DNA of 64,000 nt from Bauldia sp. (GTDB taxonomy: Bacteria > Pseudomonadota > Alphaproteobacteria > Rhizobiales > Kaistiaceae). Location of the stretch: assembly GCF_020442045.1 (NCBI RefSeq), contig NZ_JAGRLA010000025.1, positions 41,966 through 105,965 of the forward strand, written 5' to 3'. The notes under the pieces are model-generated. The model had not been told where the DNA came from. It was given only the letters and a program-made list of their open reading frames with translations, and did not search any database. This document shows positions 8,245 to 16,155 of the stretch, in pieces. Numbering within the stretch: the first letter of the stretch is position 1; each line of letters begins with the position of its first letter. The position numbers were made by a program, and so were the translations under genes.

Positions 8245-10056
8245 TCAGAGCCGGACCCGGCCGTCGGCGATCGCAGCGAAGAGGTTCTGGTCAAGCGTTG
8301 CATAGGCGTCTTCACGCGGGTCGTAGCAATAGAGCGGATCGTCGATGACCGATGGATCGATTCCTTCCGAAGCGAGACGGAAGGTCTTCGGCTTGAAGGT
8401 CTCGGTAACGTCCAGCTCGTCCCTGATCCGCAGGAAGATGGGACGGGCATAACCCGGCAGCCGTTGTCCGAGCCGGGCGCCGAAAGTCGCGAGATCGAAG
8501 TCGCCATCGACCTGGAGGGCGGCCATGCCGGCGCGGCCCTCGGCGCCGGGTACGGCGACGCCATAGACATGGGCGGCGACGATACCGGGGCAGGCGGCGA
8601 TCGCCTCCTGTACCTCGAGGGTCGAGACGTTCTCGCCCTTCCAGCGGAATGAGCCGCCGACCCGGTCGACGAAATGGAAGAAGCCTTTCTCGTCCTGGCG
8701 CATCAGGTCGCCGGTGCGGAACCAGGCGTCACCGGGCTCGAACACGTCGCGAAGCAGTTTCCGTTCGGTCTCGGAATCGCTGGTATAGCCCTCGAAGCGG
8801 GTCTCGGAACTGATCCTGCCGATCGCCTCGCCGACCTCGTTGCGGGTGCAGCGGACGCAGCGCCCTTCCGCGTCGCGGAGCGGCGCGTCGGTCTCCGGAT
8901 CGAATTTGACGATCGCGGCCGGGAAGCGATGGGCGAGGTAAGGCGGGATCCTGCCGATGGCGCCGGGTCTGCCCTCGAGGTTGTAGAGCGAGAAGGTGCC
9001 TTCGGTCGCGGCGTAGAATTCAAGGATCTGCGGAATACGGAAGCGGCTCCGGAACTCCTCCCAGACATCCGCCCTAAGGCCATTGCCGCAGCAGAGCCGG
9101 AGGCGATGCTGGCGCTCCCGTGGCGATGGGAGGGCGGCGGCGAGGTAGCGGCAAAGCTCGCCGATATACTGGAAAAGCGTGCAATCCCAGTCGACGATGT
9201 CGTTCCAGAATTGCCGGGCGGAGAAGCGCTCGCGCAGGACGACCGAGCCGCCGCTGACGAGGACGCTTGCCGGCGCAACGACGCCGCCGATGCTGTGATA
9301 CATCGGCAGGCAGTCATACATCCGATCGGCCGGTGCGGTCCCCATGATCCCTGCGAACCAGTAGGCCCAGGTGACGATCCGGCGGTGGCTGACATTGGCG
9401 GCCTTCGGCAGTCCCGTCGTGCCCGAGGTGTAGATGCAGAGCGCGCGGTCCGCGAGGGTTACGTCGCGGGTCTCCATCTCTGAAAGTGGTTCTCCGCTAT
9501 AGTGGTCGAAGGCGAGACGGGTGGCCGTGTCGCCCTTGTTTTCAGAGATGTCGCCGGTAACCCAGACGCGATAATCCGGGTCTTTTCCGGAGGCCTCGGC
9601 GAGAGTCTCGGCAAGCTCGGGCGCGACCACGACGTGGCGCGGCTCGACGACGGCGACGCAATGGGCGAGCGATGCCGCGGTGAGGTTGGTATTGAGCAGC
9701 GCGACCACACCGCCGACGCGGGTGACGCCCAGCCAGAAAGCAAGATAGTCGGGACAGTTCGGCATCAGCAGGCAGACGGTGTCGCCTGGCGCCACGCCCT
9801 GTTCCAGGGCCCAGCGCGCATAGCGGCGCGACCGATCGGCAAGCGCTGCGAAGGTCAGGCTTTCGCGGTCGGAGAGAAGGGCGGGGGCGTCGCCGAAACG
9901 CCCGGCCAGTTCCTCGATGACCACGGGCAGGGTGCGACGCGGCCTGTCACCGAGCTTGGCGGTCAGCTCGAGCGCGCGCAGCCAGCCGCCCGACGCGCTG
10001 GTGGCGCGGCTTGCAGACTTCGCGTCCTGCACTTCCCGACTTCTCGGAGTAGCCAT
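8245..10056 (-). CDS. Acyl-CoA synthetase, FATP/very-long-chain type
   Basis: 603 residues from the ATG at 10056, which has a good ribosome site (GGTGAAGG); the frame stays open upstream but that part looks non-coding. The AMP-binding P-loop is YTSGTTGLPKAANVSH, followed by the FATP-type features YAATEGTFSLYN, GYARPIFLRI and TFKPKTFRLASEGIDP close to the C-terminus. Such enzymes ligate fatty acids or bile-acid-like carboxylates to CoA. It is transcribed alone from a divergent region shared with metY that holds two dyad sequences. Specificity is unknown. Confidence 0.87.
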   Translation of the reverse strand: MATPRSREVQDAKSASRATSASGGWLRALELTAKLGDRPRRTLPVVIEELAGRFGDAPALLSDRESLTFAALADRSRRYARWALEQGVAPGDTVCLLMPNCPDYLAFWLGVTRVGGVVALLNTNLTAASLAHCVAVVEPRHVVVAPELAETLAEASGKDPDYRVWVTGDISENKGDTATRLAFDHYSGEPLSEMETRDVTLADRALCIYTSGTTGLPKAANVSHRRIVTWAYWFAGIMGTAPADRMYDCLPMYHSIGGVVAPASVLVSGGSVVLRERFSARQFWNDIVDWDCTLFQYIGELCRYLAAALPSPRERQHRLRLCCGNGLRADVWEEFRSRFRIPQILEFYAATEGTFSLYNLEGRPGAIGRIPPYLAHRFPAAIVKFDPETDAPLRDAEGRCVRCTRNEVGEAIGRISSETRFEGYTSDSETERKLLRDVFEPGDAWFRTGDLMRQDEKGFFHFVDRVGGSFRWKGENVSTLEVQEAIAACPGIVAAHVYGVAVPGAEGRAGMAALQVDGDFDLATFGARLGQRLPGYARPIFLRIRDELDVTETFKPKTFRLASEGIDPSVIDDPLYCYDPREDAYATLDQNLFAAIADGRVRL

Positions 10057-10133
10057 GCCTTCACCGAATCCGGTCCCGCGCGCGGCGGCGGGACCTCCGG
10101 CGCATTTTGACCACCTCTCCGGCCGTTGCAATA

Positions 10134-10149
10134 AGACAGACGTTTGTCT
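10134..10149. promoter_or_regulatory. Operator-like palindrome before the acyl-CoA synthetase
   Basis: AGACAGACGTTTGTCT is a 16-base palindrome with a single mismatched pair. It lies about 78 bases upstream of the acyl-CoA synthetase start. The size and form fit a TetR-family operator, and fatty-acid genes are often TetR-controlled, but no TetR gene is in the window. Confidence 0.45.
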
Positions 10150-10159
10150 CAAATCTAAA

Positions 10160-10172
10160 CTTAACCGTTAAG
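10160..10172. promoter_or_regulatory. CTTAAC-C-GTTAAG dyad
   Basis: Perfect 6-bp arms around a single base, next to the other palindrome in the divergent region. It may be an operator or part of the -35/-10 area of either gene. Confidence 0.3.
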
Positions 10173-10370
10173 GTTACCGGCGAACCGCATGAATTAAAGA
10201 TTGAACGAAATATTACTTTTCCCCAAGATCGAGGCTGAGGGGTGCCAGTAGTGTTTCAAGTAAAAGCACATCCGGCATCCGGCTTCAGAGGCGAGTGATC
10301 CAACCGGATCGATGCCTTCAAAAGCGCCCCGGAAGGCCAAGACAAGCGGGCGCACCAGGGAAGTGTCGAG

Positions 10371-11675
10371 ATGCGCAGCGAGACGATCGCGATTCACGGT
10401 GGATACGAGACCGATCCGGGGACAAAGGCCGTCACGACGCCAATCTATCAGACGGTCGCCTACGAATTCGACAGTGCCGACCATGGCGCGTCGCTTTTCA
10501 ATCTCGAGGTCGAGGGCTTCCGGTACAGCCGGATCAGCAATCCGACCACCGAGGTGCTGGAGCGGCGGGTCGCCGCGATGGAAGGCGGCCTCGCGGCGCT
10601 TGCCGTCAGCACCGGACAGGCCGCGCTCCACTATGCCGTCGTCAACCTCGCCGACCATGGCGGCAATATCGTTTCCGTGCCGCAGCTCTACGGCACGACC
10701 CACACGCTGCTTGCGCATGTGCTGCCCCGGCAGGGGATCACCGTCCGCTTCGCGGAGAGCGACGATGCGGACGCCATCGCGCGGCTGATCGACGAGTATA
10801 CGCGCGCCGTCTTCTGCGAGAGCGTCGGCAATCCCGCGGGCAACATCTGCGACATCGAGAAGATCGCCGCCGTCGCACATCGCGCCGGGGTTCCGCTGAT
10901 CGTCGACAACACCGTCGCCACGCCGATCCTTTTGCGCCCGATCGAGCATGGCGCCGACATCGTGGTCCACTCGCTGACCAAGTTCATGGGCGGCCACGGC
11001 ACGACGATGGGTGGCATCATCGTCGACAGCGGCAAGTTTCCGTGGCGGGAGCACGCCCGCCGGTTCCCGATGTTCACCGAGCCGGACCCGTCCTATCACG
11101 ACCTCGTCTATGTCGAGGCCTTCGGCGACGCCGCCTATATCGGACGCTGCCGCAGCGTCTATCAGCGCACGACCGGATCGGTGCTGCCGCCGATGAGCGC
11201 CTTCCAGCTCATGCAGGGCATCGAGACCGTGGCGCTGAGGGTCGAGCGGCATGTCGAGAATGCGCGGCGCGTCGCGGAATTCCTGCGCGACGACCCGCGC
11301 ACCGAATGGGTTTCCTATGCCGGCTTCCCCGAAAGCCAATATCACGACCTTGCGTGCCGCTATCTCGGCGGCCGGGTCCCGTCTCTCCTCACATTCGGGA
11401 TCAAGGGCGGTTTCGAGGCCGGCAAATCCTTCTACGACGCCCTGAAACTGGTCAAGCGGTTGGTCAATATCGGCGACGCCAAGTCGCTCGCCTGCCATCC
11501 CGCGTCGACGACCCACCGGCAGATGACCGCCGAGGAACAGCGGATGGCCGGCATCTCCCCGGACACCATCCGGCTCAGCATCGGCATCGAGCATATCGAC
11601 GACATCATCGAGGATCTCGACCAGGCGCTGGATGCCGCGCGCCCGTTGCGCGAGACGCCGCAGGCCGCGGAGTAG
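10371..11675 (+). CDS. metY: O-acetylhomoserine/O-succinylhomoserine sulfhydrylase
   Basis: 434 residues, Cys/Met-metabolism PLP family (fold type I). The PLP lysine is Lys204 in HSLTKFMGGHG, with the conserved blocks RYSRISNPT, YGTTHTLL and CHPASTTHRQM. Length and sequence suit the MetY/Met25 branch, which makes homocysteine directly from an activated homoserine and sulfide. It is 14 bases upstream of metA, which would supply that activated homoserine. The start at 10371 is the first ATG of the conserved region. It acts in the cytosol. Confidence 0.9.
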   Translation: MRSETIAIHGGYETDPGTKAVTTPIYQTVAYEFDSADHGASLFNLEVEGFRYSRISNPTTEVLERRVAAMEGGLAALAVSTGQAALHYAVVNLADHGGNIVSVPQLYGTTHTLLAHVLPRQGITVRFAESDDADAIARLIDEYTRAVFCESVGNPAGNICDIEKIAAVAHRAGVPLIVDNTVATPILLRPIEHGADIVVHSLTKFMGGHGTTMGGIIVDSGKFPWREHARRFPMFTEPDPSYHDLVYVEAFGDAAYIGRCRSVYQRTTGSVLPPMSAFQLMQGIETVALRVERHVENARRVAEFLRDDPRTEWVSYAGFPESQYHDLACRYLGGRVPSLLTFGIKGGFEAGKSFYDALKLVKRLVNIGDAKSLACHPASTTHRQMTAEEQRMAGISPDTIRLSIGIEHIDDIIEDLDQALDAARPLRETPQAAE

Positions 11676-11689
11676 GGACGGAGAACGTC

Positions 11690-12709
11690 ATGTTCGTGGT
11701 GCTCAACCAGGGCCTGCAAGGCAATCCGACCATCGGCGAGCGGCAGGCGGAAGCGCGCTGGCGGGCATCCGGTGGGACGGGCGCGGGCTGCCTGGAAATC
11801 GGCCTCGTCAACAACATGCCGGACGCGGCGTTGCGGGCGACGGAAAGGCAGTTCTCGAAGCTTCTCAGCGCCGCCGCCGGCGAGTGGACGCTTCGCCTGC
11901 ATTTCTTCGGCCTCGACACGATCCCGCGCGGTGGCGAGGCGCGATCCTATATGCGGTCGGGCTACGGCAATATGGCCGATCTCGAAGCGGCCGACCTCGA
12001 CGCGCTGATCGTCACCGGTTGCGAGCCGCATGCGGAGCGGCTGAGCGACGAACCATACTGGTCCGACCTCACGGCCATCGTCGACTGGGCGGAGGAGAAT
12101 ACGACTTCGACCTTCTGGTCGTGCCTCGCCGCACATGCGGCCGTGCTTCACTCGGACGGCGTCGATCGGCACCGCCTGGCGCAGAAGCAGTTCGGCGTCT
12201 TCGCCTGCGAGACGGTCTCGGACGATCCGATCCTCGAGGGCACGCGGTCGCCTTTCCATGTGTCGCACTCGCGCTGGAACGAATTGCGGGAAAACGAGCT
12301 GGCGGCGAAGGGCTTCACGATCCTGACGCGGTCGGCCGAGGCCGGCGTCGACATGTTCGTCCGCCGGCGGAAGAGCCTCTTCCTCTATCTGCAGGGGCAT
12401 CCCGAATACAACGCGCATTCGTTGATGGGCGAGTATCGCCGCGACGTCGGTCGCTTCCTTCGCGGCGAGAGCCCGCGCTACCCGGCGATTCCGTCCGGCT
12501 ATTTCGACACCCGCACCGAGCAGAAGCTCGCCGCCTTCAGCCAGAAGGCGATCACCGCCCGCGATCCGGCTCTGCTCGAGGATTTCCCGGGCGGCGGCGT
12601 GCTGCGCCCGAAGGCGACGCGGCGCCTCGCCGCCACCGGCATTCCTTTGGTCCGCAACTGGCTGAACCATGTTGCCGCGCGGAAGAGAGAGGGCGTTTGG
12701 ACATCATGA
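11690..12709 (+). CDS. metA: Homoserine O-acyltransferase, MetA (HTS) type, divergent
   Basis: 339 residues. The glutamine-amidotransferase-like fold has Cys145 (FWSCLAAHA) as acyl carrier, and His237 and Glu239 (LQGHPEYN), matching the Cys/His/Glu triad of E. coli MetA. It transfers a succinyl or acetyl group to homoserine. The N-terminus is unlike usual MetA: NNMPDAALRATERQF stands where E. coli has the MPKK lysines, so acyl-CoA preference cannot be assumed. A GGAG site precedes the ATG at 11690. The stop overlaps the next start as ATGA, and metY lies just upstream, so the three genes form an operon. Confidence 0.85.
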   Translation: MFVVLNQGLQGNPTIGERQAEARWRASGGTGAGCLEIGLVNNMPDAALRATERQFSKLLSAAAGEWTLRLHFFGLDTIPRGGEARSYMRSGYGNMADLEAADLDALIVTGCEPHAERLSDEPYWSDLTAIVDWAEENTTSTFWSCLAAHAAVLHSDGVDRHRLAQKQFGVFACETVSDDPILEGTRSPFHVSHSRWNELRENELAAKGFTILTRSAEAGVDMFVRRRKSLFLYLQGHPEYNAHSLMGEYRRDVGRFLRGESPRYPAIPSGYFDTRTEQKLAAFSQKAITARDPALLEDFPGGGVLRPKATRRLAATGIPLVRNWLNHVAARKREGVWTS

Positions 12710-13245
12710 GCACGGCCCTCGCACGCATTCCCGCGGGTCCGATTGACCCGACGCCTGATGAGTTCCGTATTGCCATGCGGAATCTGGCAGCCGGTGTTTC
12801 GGTGGTGGCGACCGGATACGGCAAGGCGAGGGCGGGCCTGACCGTGACCTCGGTGAGCTCCCTCTCGATCGATCCGCCGTGCCTGCTGGTCTGTATCGGC
12901 CGCTCCTCGGGAACCCTCGCCGCCCTCAGGGCGAACCAGGCATTCGGGGTCAGCGTCCTGGCCGAGAACCAGCAGAGCATTGCCGACCGGTTCGCGGGGC
13001 GTGGCGGCGTTCGCGGCGCCGCGCGGTTCGCTGGATCGCACTGGATCACCGGCATCACCGGGGCTCCGCTCGCCGTCGGCGCCCTGTCGGCGATCGAGTG
13101 CACACTCGAGAAGATGGTCGAGTGGCACTCCCATGCGATCGTCGTCGGCCAGGTGCGTTCGGTCCGCCTCAACGAAGCCGCCGGCCCGCTGGTCTACTGG
13201 CATGGCGACTATCGGAATATCGAGGACGCCGAAGAACCGGCCTGA
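12706..13245 (+). CDS. Flavin reductase-like FMN-binding protein
   Basis: 179 residues, with the flavin reductase domain pattern FRIAMRNLAAGVSVVATG, TVTSVSSLSIDPPCLLVCIG, FGVSVLAENQQSIADRFAG and a C-terminal GPLVYWHGDYR. Proteins of this family reduce FMN or FAD with NAD(P)H for a partner monooxygenase. Translation is coupled to metA by an ATGA overlap. No flavin monooxygenase is nearby, so its link to methionine synthesis is unexplained; it may support sulfur release from an organosulfur compound. Confidence 0.85.
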   Translation: MSTALARIPAGPIDPTPDEFRIAMRNLAAGVSVVATGYGKARAGLTVTSVSSLSIDPPCLLVCIGRSSGTLAALRANQAFGVSVLAENQQSIADRFAGRGGVRGAARFAGSHWITGITGAPLAVGALSAIECTLEKMVEWHSHAIVVGQVRSVRLNEAAGPLVYWHGDYRNIEDAEEPA

Positions 13246-13336
13246 GGCGGTCGCTTCGACCGTCGTCCAAGCCGCTGGTCCTCGGATCGATGTCGTTCTA
13301 GCCTGCGATCCCCATTTTCGGCGGATCGGGAAGGCC

Positions 13337-15130
13337 ATGGAAATTGACGACTGGCCCAATCTGGTTGACATGTTCTTCCGCAAGGCCGCGGAACGTGGCG
13401 AGCGGCCGTTCCTGTGGGAGAAGCGCGACGGGGTTTATCAGGCGACAAGCTGGCGCGAGGCGGCGGTCCAGGTCTCCGCCCTGGCGGCATCGCTCAAGAC
13501 CTATGGGCTGGCGCCGGGCGACCGGGTCCTGCTCCTCTCGCAAAGCTCGCCGCGCTGGGTGATCGCGGATTTCGCGATCATGGCCGCGGGCGGCGTCACC
13601 GTCCCGCTCTACACGACCAACACCGTGGCCAACCACGAGCATGTGATCGCCGACAGCGGCGCGGCGATGGCGATCATCTCGACCGCCGCGCTGGCCGGCC
13701 GGTTCCTCGAGGCCGCCGGCAAGGCCGACATTGTCAAGCGCGTCGTCGCAATGGAGGCGCCTGGCGAAGGCGTCGGCGCCGGTATCGCGGTCAGCGGCTG
13801 GGAGGAGGCGTTGTCGGCCGGGCGGGAAGGAGCGGCCGCCATTCCGGAAGTGGCGAAGGCGATCGACCGCGATGCGGTCGCGGTGGTGATCTACACCTCC
13901 GGAACCGGTGGCGAGCCGAAGGGGGTGATGCTCAGCCATCGGGCAATCATCGCCAATTGCGCCGGCGCGGTCGACATCCTCTATGAGGTCGGCCTCGACG
14001 ACGAGGTGTTCCTGTCGTTCCTGCCGCTCTCCCACGCCTACGAGCATTCGGCCGGCCTAATGTTCCCGGTGTCGATCGGCGCGCAGATCTATTTCGCCGA
14101 GCGGGTCGATACCCTGACGACGAATCTCCTCGAGGCGCGGCCGACGATCATGACGGCGGTGCCACGCCTCTACGAAGTCATGCGCGAACGGATCCTCAAG
14201 GGTGTGACCCGGCAGGGCGGGCTCAATGCCTGGCTGTTCGGGACCACCGTCGACCTCGGCCGGAAGCGATACGAGAGCGAGGGGATGACAGCCTGGCAGC
14301 GGGGACTCGACCGGGTGGTGGATCGGCTCGTCCGCGACAAGGTTCGCGGGCGCTTCGGTGGGCGGCTCAAGGCGCTGGTGTCCGGTGGCGCGCCGCTGAA
14401 TTACGAAGTGGGGGTGTTCTTCACCGCGCTTGGCTTGCGCCTGCTGCAGGGCTACGGCCAGACCGAGGCGGGGCCGGTGATCAGTTGCAACCGGGTCGGC
14501 AAGGCAAAGCTGCGGACCGTCGGGCCGCCGCTGAAGCATGTCGATCTCAGGATCGCGGAGGATGGCGAGATCCTGGTCCGTGGCCCGCTGCTGATGGACG
14601 GCTACCTGAACCATCCCGATCTTACCGCCGAGATCCTGCGCGACGGCTGGCTCCATACCGGCGACATCGGTGTCCTTGACGAGGACGGCTACCTGCGGAT
14701 CACCGATCGAAAGAAGGACATCATCGTCAACTCGGCAGGGGAGACGATTTCGCCGCAGCGGATCGAGTCGGCCCTGGCGCTGGAACCGGAGATCGAGACG
14801 GCCATGGCGGTCGGGGACAATCGTCCGCACATGGTCGCGATCGTCGCGCCGAACCGCGCCTTCACCGCCGAGTGGGCGAAACGGAATCACGCGCAGGACG
14901 ACCTCGCCGACCTCGCCGGCGATGACGCCTTCCGCGGCGCGATCGGGGAGGCGATCGATCGCGCCAACAAGACTCTCGGCCCCGCCGAACGTATCAAGCG
15001 CTTCCTCATCGCCGAGCACCCCTTCACCATCGAGAACGGGATGATGACGCCGACGATGAAGCTGAGGCGCCACGTCATCATGGAGCGCTGGAAGCCGGCG
15101 CTCGATCGCCTCTATGATGGCCGCGACTGA
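13337..15130 (+). CDS. Long-chain acyl-CoA synthetase (AMP-forming)
   Basis: 597 residues. The AMP-binding signature is VIYTSGTGGEPKGVMLSH, followed by LSFLPLSHAYEHSAG, GYGQTEAGPV, LHTGDIGVLDEDGYLRITDRKKD and a C-terminal PTMKLRRHVI. This pattern belongs to the FadD15/ACSL-type long-chain fatty-acid ligases. The ATG at 13337 follows GGGAAGG. It stands alone 91 bases after the metYA-flavin reductase operon and 127 bases before the RidA gene. It is probably membrane-associated in the cytosol, converting fatty acids to CoA esters for degradation or lipid synthesis. Confidence 0.88.
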   Translation: MEIDDWPNLVDMFFRKAAERGERPFLWEKRDGVYQATSWREAAVQVSALAASLKTYGLAPGDRVLLLSQSSPRWVIADFAIMAAGGVTVPLYTTNTVANHEHVIADSGAAMAIISTAALAGRFLEAAGKADIVKRVVAMEAPGEGVGAGIAVSGWEEALSAGREGAAAIPEVAKAIDRDAVAVVIYTSGTGGEPKGVMLSHRAIIANCAGAVDILYEVGLDDEVFLSFLPLSHAYEHSAGLMFPVSIGAQIYFAERVDTLTTNLLEARPTIMTAVPRLYEVMRERILKGVTRQGGLNAWLFGTTVDLGRKRYESEGMTAWQRGLDRVVDRLVRDKVRGRFGGRLKALVSGGAPLNYEVGVFFTALGLRLLQGYGQTEAGPVISCNRVGKAKLRTVGPPLKHVDLRIAEDGEILVRGPLLMDGYLNHPDLTAEILRDGWLHTGDIGVLDEDGYLRITDRKKDIIVNSAGETISPQRIESALALEPEIETAMAVGDNRPHMVAIVAPNRAFTAEWAKRNHAQDDLADLAGDDAFRGAIGEAIDRANKTLGPAERIKRFLIAEHPFTIENGMMTPTMKLRRHVIMERWKPALDRLYDGRD

Positions 15131-15257
15131 GCCGGCGCGACGTGACCTATCCATCCGAATTCAGGCCAGGCTTGCGGTGTGCGTCGTCAAGCCGTAGATC
15201 GATGCCTGCTTCGGCGGATACGTAACTTCCAGATCACGTTTCGGATGAGGGTTGCAC

Positions 15258-15608
15258 ATGGGAATCGAGCGGAAACAGGTCAACAAGCGGATGAGCCAGA
15301 TCGTGACCAATGGCGGCGTCGTCTACCTCGCCGGACAGGTCGCGCTCGACGCGCCGGGCGCCAGCGTGGCGGAACAGACCCGCGGCACCCTGGCTCGCAT
15401 CGATGCGCTTCTCGCCGAAGCGGGAACCGACAAGTCCAAGCTGCTGAGCGCCAACGTCTGGCTCTCCGACATGGCGACCTTCGACGAGATGAATGCGGTG
15501 TGGGACGCGTGGGTCGCGGAGGGCAACCCGCCCGTCCGCGCCTGCGTCGAGGCGAAGCTGGCCGACCCCGCCTATACGGTCGAGATCATGGTGACCGCCG
15601 CCGCCTGA
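15258..15608 (+). CDS. RidA family protein (YjgF/YER057c/UK114)
   Basis: 116 residues, small trimeric family. The motifs NKRMSQIVTNGGVVYLAGQV near the start and GNPPVRACVEAKLADPAYTVEIMVTA near the end include the conserved arginine that contacts the carboxylate of imine substrates. RidA members hydrolyse reactive 2-iminoacids made by PLP enzymes; several PLP enzymes lie upstream. A TTG codon two codons earlier is in frame, but the GAGG site suits the ATG at 15258. Confidence 0.88.
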   Translation: MGIERKQVNKRMSQIVTNGGVVYLAGQVALDAPGASVAEQTRGTLARIDALLAEAGTDKSKLLSANVWLSDMATFDEMNAVWDAWVAEGNPPVRACVEAKLADPAYTVEIMVTAAA

Positions 15609-15693
15609 TCTCCTTTCCGCCAGGGCTTAAAAACTCCGCTGTCTTCAACGGACGCCCGATTCTTGCTATCGAGTGAGGTCGGATGGAGGTGGG

Positions 15694-16155
15694 ATGGCGA
15701 GTGGCGAACAGGGCATGGCGCGGGCGAAGGCCGTGTCGGAGATGGCCGATCTGGCGCAGCTCCGCTCGGTCATCGCGCAGCTCGAAGCCACCATTCGCGT
15801 CTTGCGGGGCGAACTCGAACACGAACGGAACCGCGGTGAGTCCGCGGTCCGCGAAGCGCATGCCGAGCACGCGACGGAGATCGCGGCCCTCAAGGCAATG
15901 ATCGACACCATGCGCGGCCGGCTGGAGCAAGGCGAGAAGGCCGGCGACGCGGCGGTCCAATCGGTTCGCGCGGCCGGCCGTAGCGAGGCCGCCGAATTGC
16001 AGGCGACGATCGTCGCGCTGAGGGCCGAACTGGAGGCCGAGCGGGAGCGGCGCAGCAACGAAGTCTCGGATCGGGAACAGGCTTTCGAACGTGAGCGTGT
16101 GGTCCTGGAAGACCAGGTCAGGGCGCTTCGTGCCAAGCTGGAAGCGGTGACATGA
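15694..16155 (+). CDS. Small coiled-coil protein coupled to the adenylate cyclase
   Basis: 153 residues, almost entirely heptad-rich helix (LRSVIAQLEATIRVLRGEL, LQATIVALRAELEAERERR), charged, without signal peptide or membrane segment. No family is recognised. The ATG at 15694 is preceded by an excellent GGAGGTGGG site; a GTG seven codons upstream is less likely. Its stop overlaps the cyclase start (ATGA), so the two are made together. An oligomerisation or scaffolding partner of the cyclase is the simplest inference. Intact and without obvious truncation. Confidence 0.8.
   Translation: MASGEQGMARAKAVSEMADLAQLRSVIAQLEATIRVLRGELEHERNRGESAVREAHAEHATEIAALKAMIDTMRGRLEQGEKAGDAAVQSVRAAGRSEAAELQATIVALRAELEAERERRSNEVSDREQAFERERVVLEDQVRALRAKLEAVT

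Larger units (their letters stand above)
10057..10370. other. Divergent intergenic region between acyl-CoA synthetase and metY
   Basis: This stretch of 314 bases holds the two outward promoters, the two dyads listed separately and a short AT-rich part (10183-10222). About 170 bases of leader before metY can fold: GGCATCCGG near 10273 can pair with CCGGATCGATGCC near 10304 (interrupted). I see no convincing riboswitch core. Confidence 0.5.

Noticed and set aside
10290..10340. Possible SAM-II riboswitch before metY
   Set aside because: TGATCCAACCGGAT recalls the TGATTTAACCGTAT loop of a known SAM-II RNA, and the gene context is right. However, the conserved UUU, UUGCA and GCUAAA parts that contact the ligand are missing. 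A covariance-model search (RF00521) would decide.
10194..11594. 466-residue open frame opposite metY
   Set aside because: Antisense shadow of a well-conserved enzyme gene; the composition is the usual Arg/Asp/Gly-rich antisense pattern.
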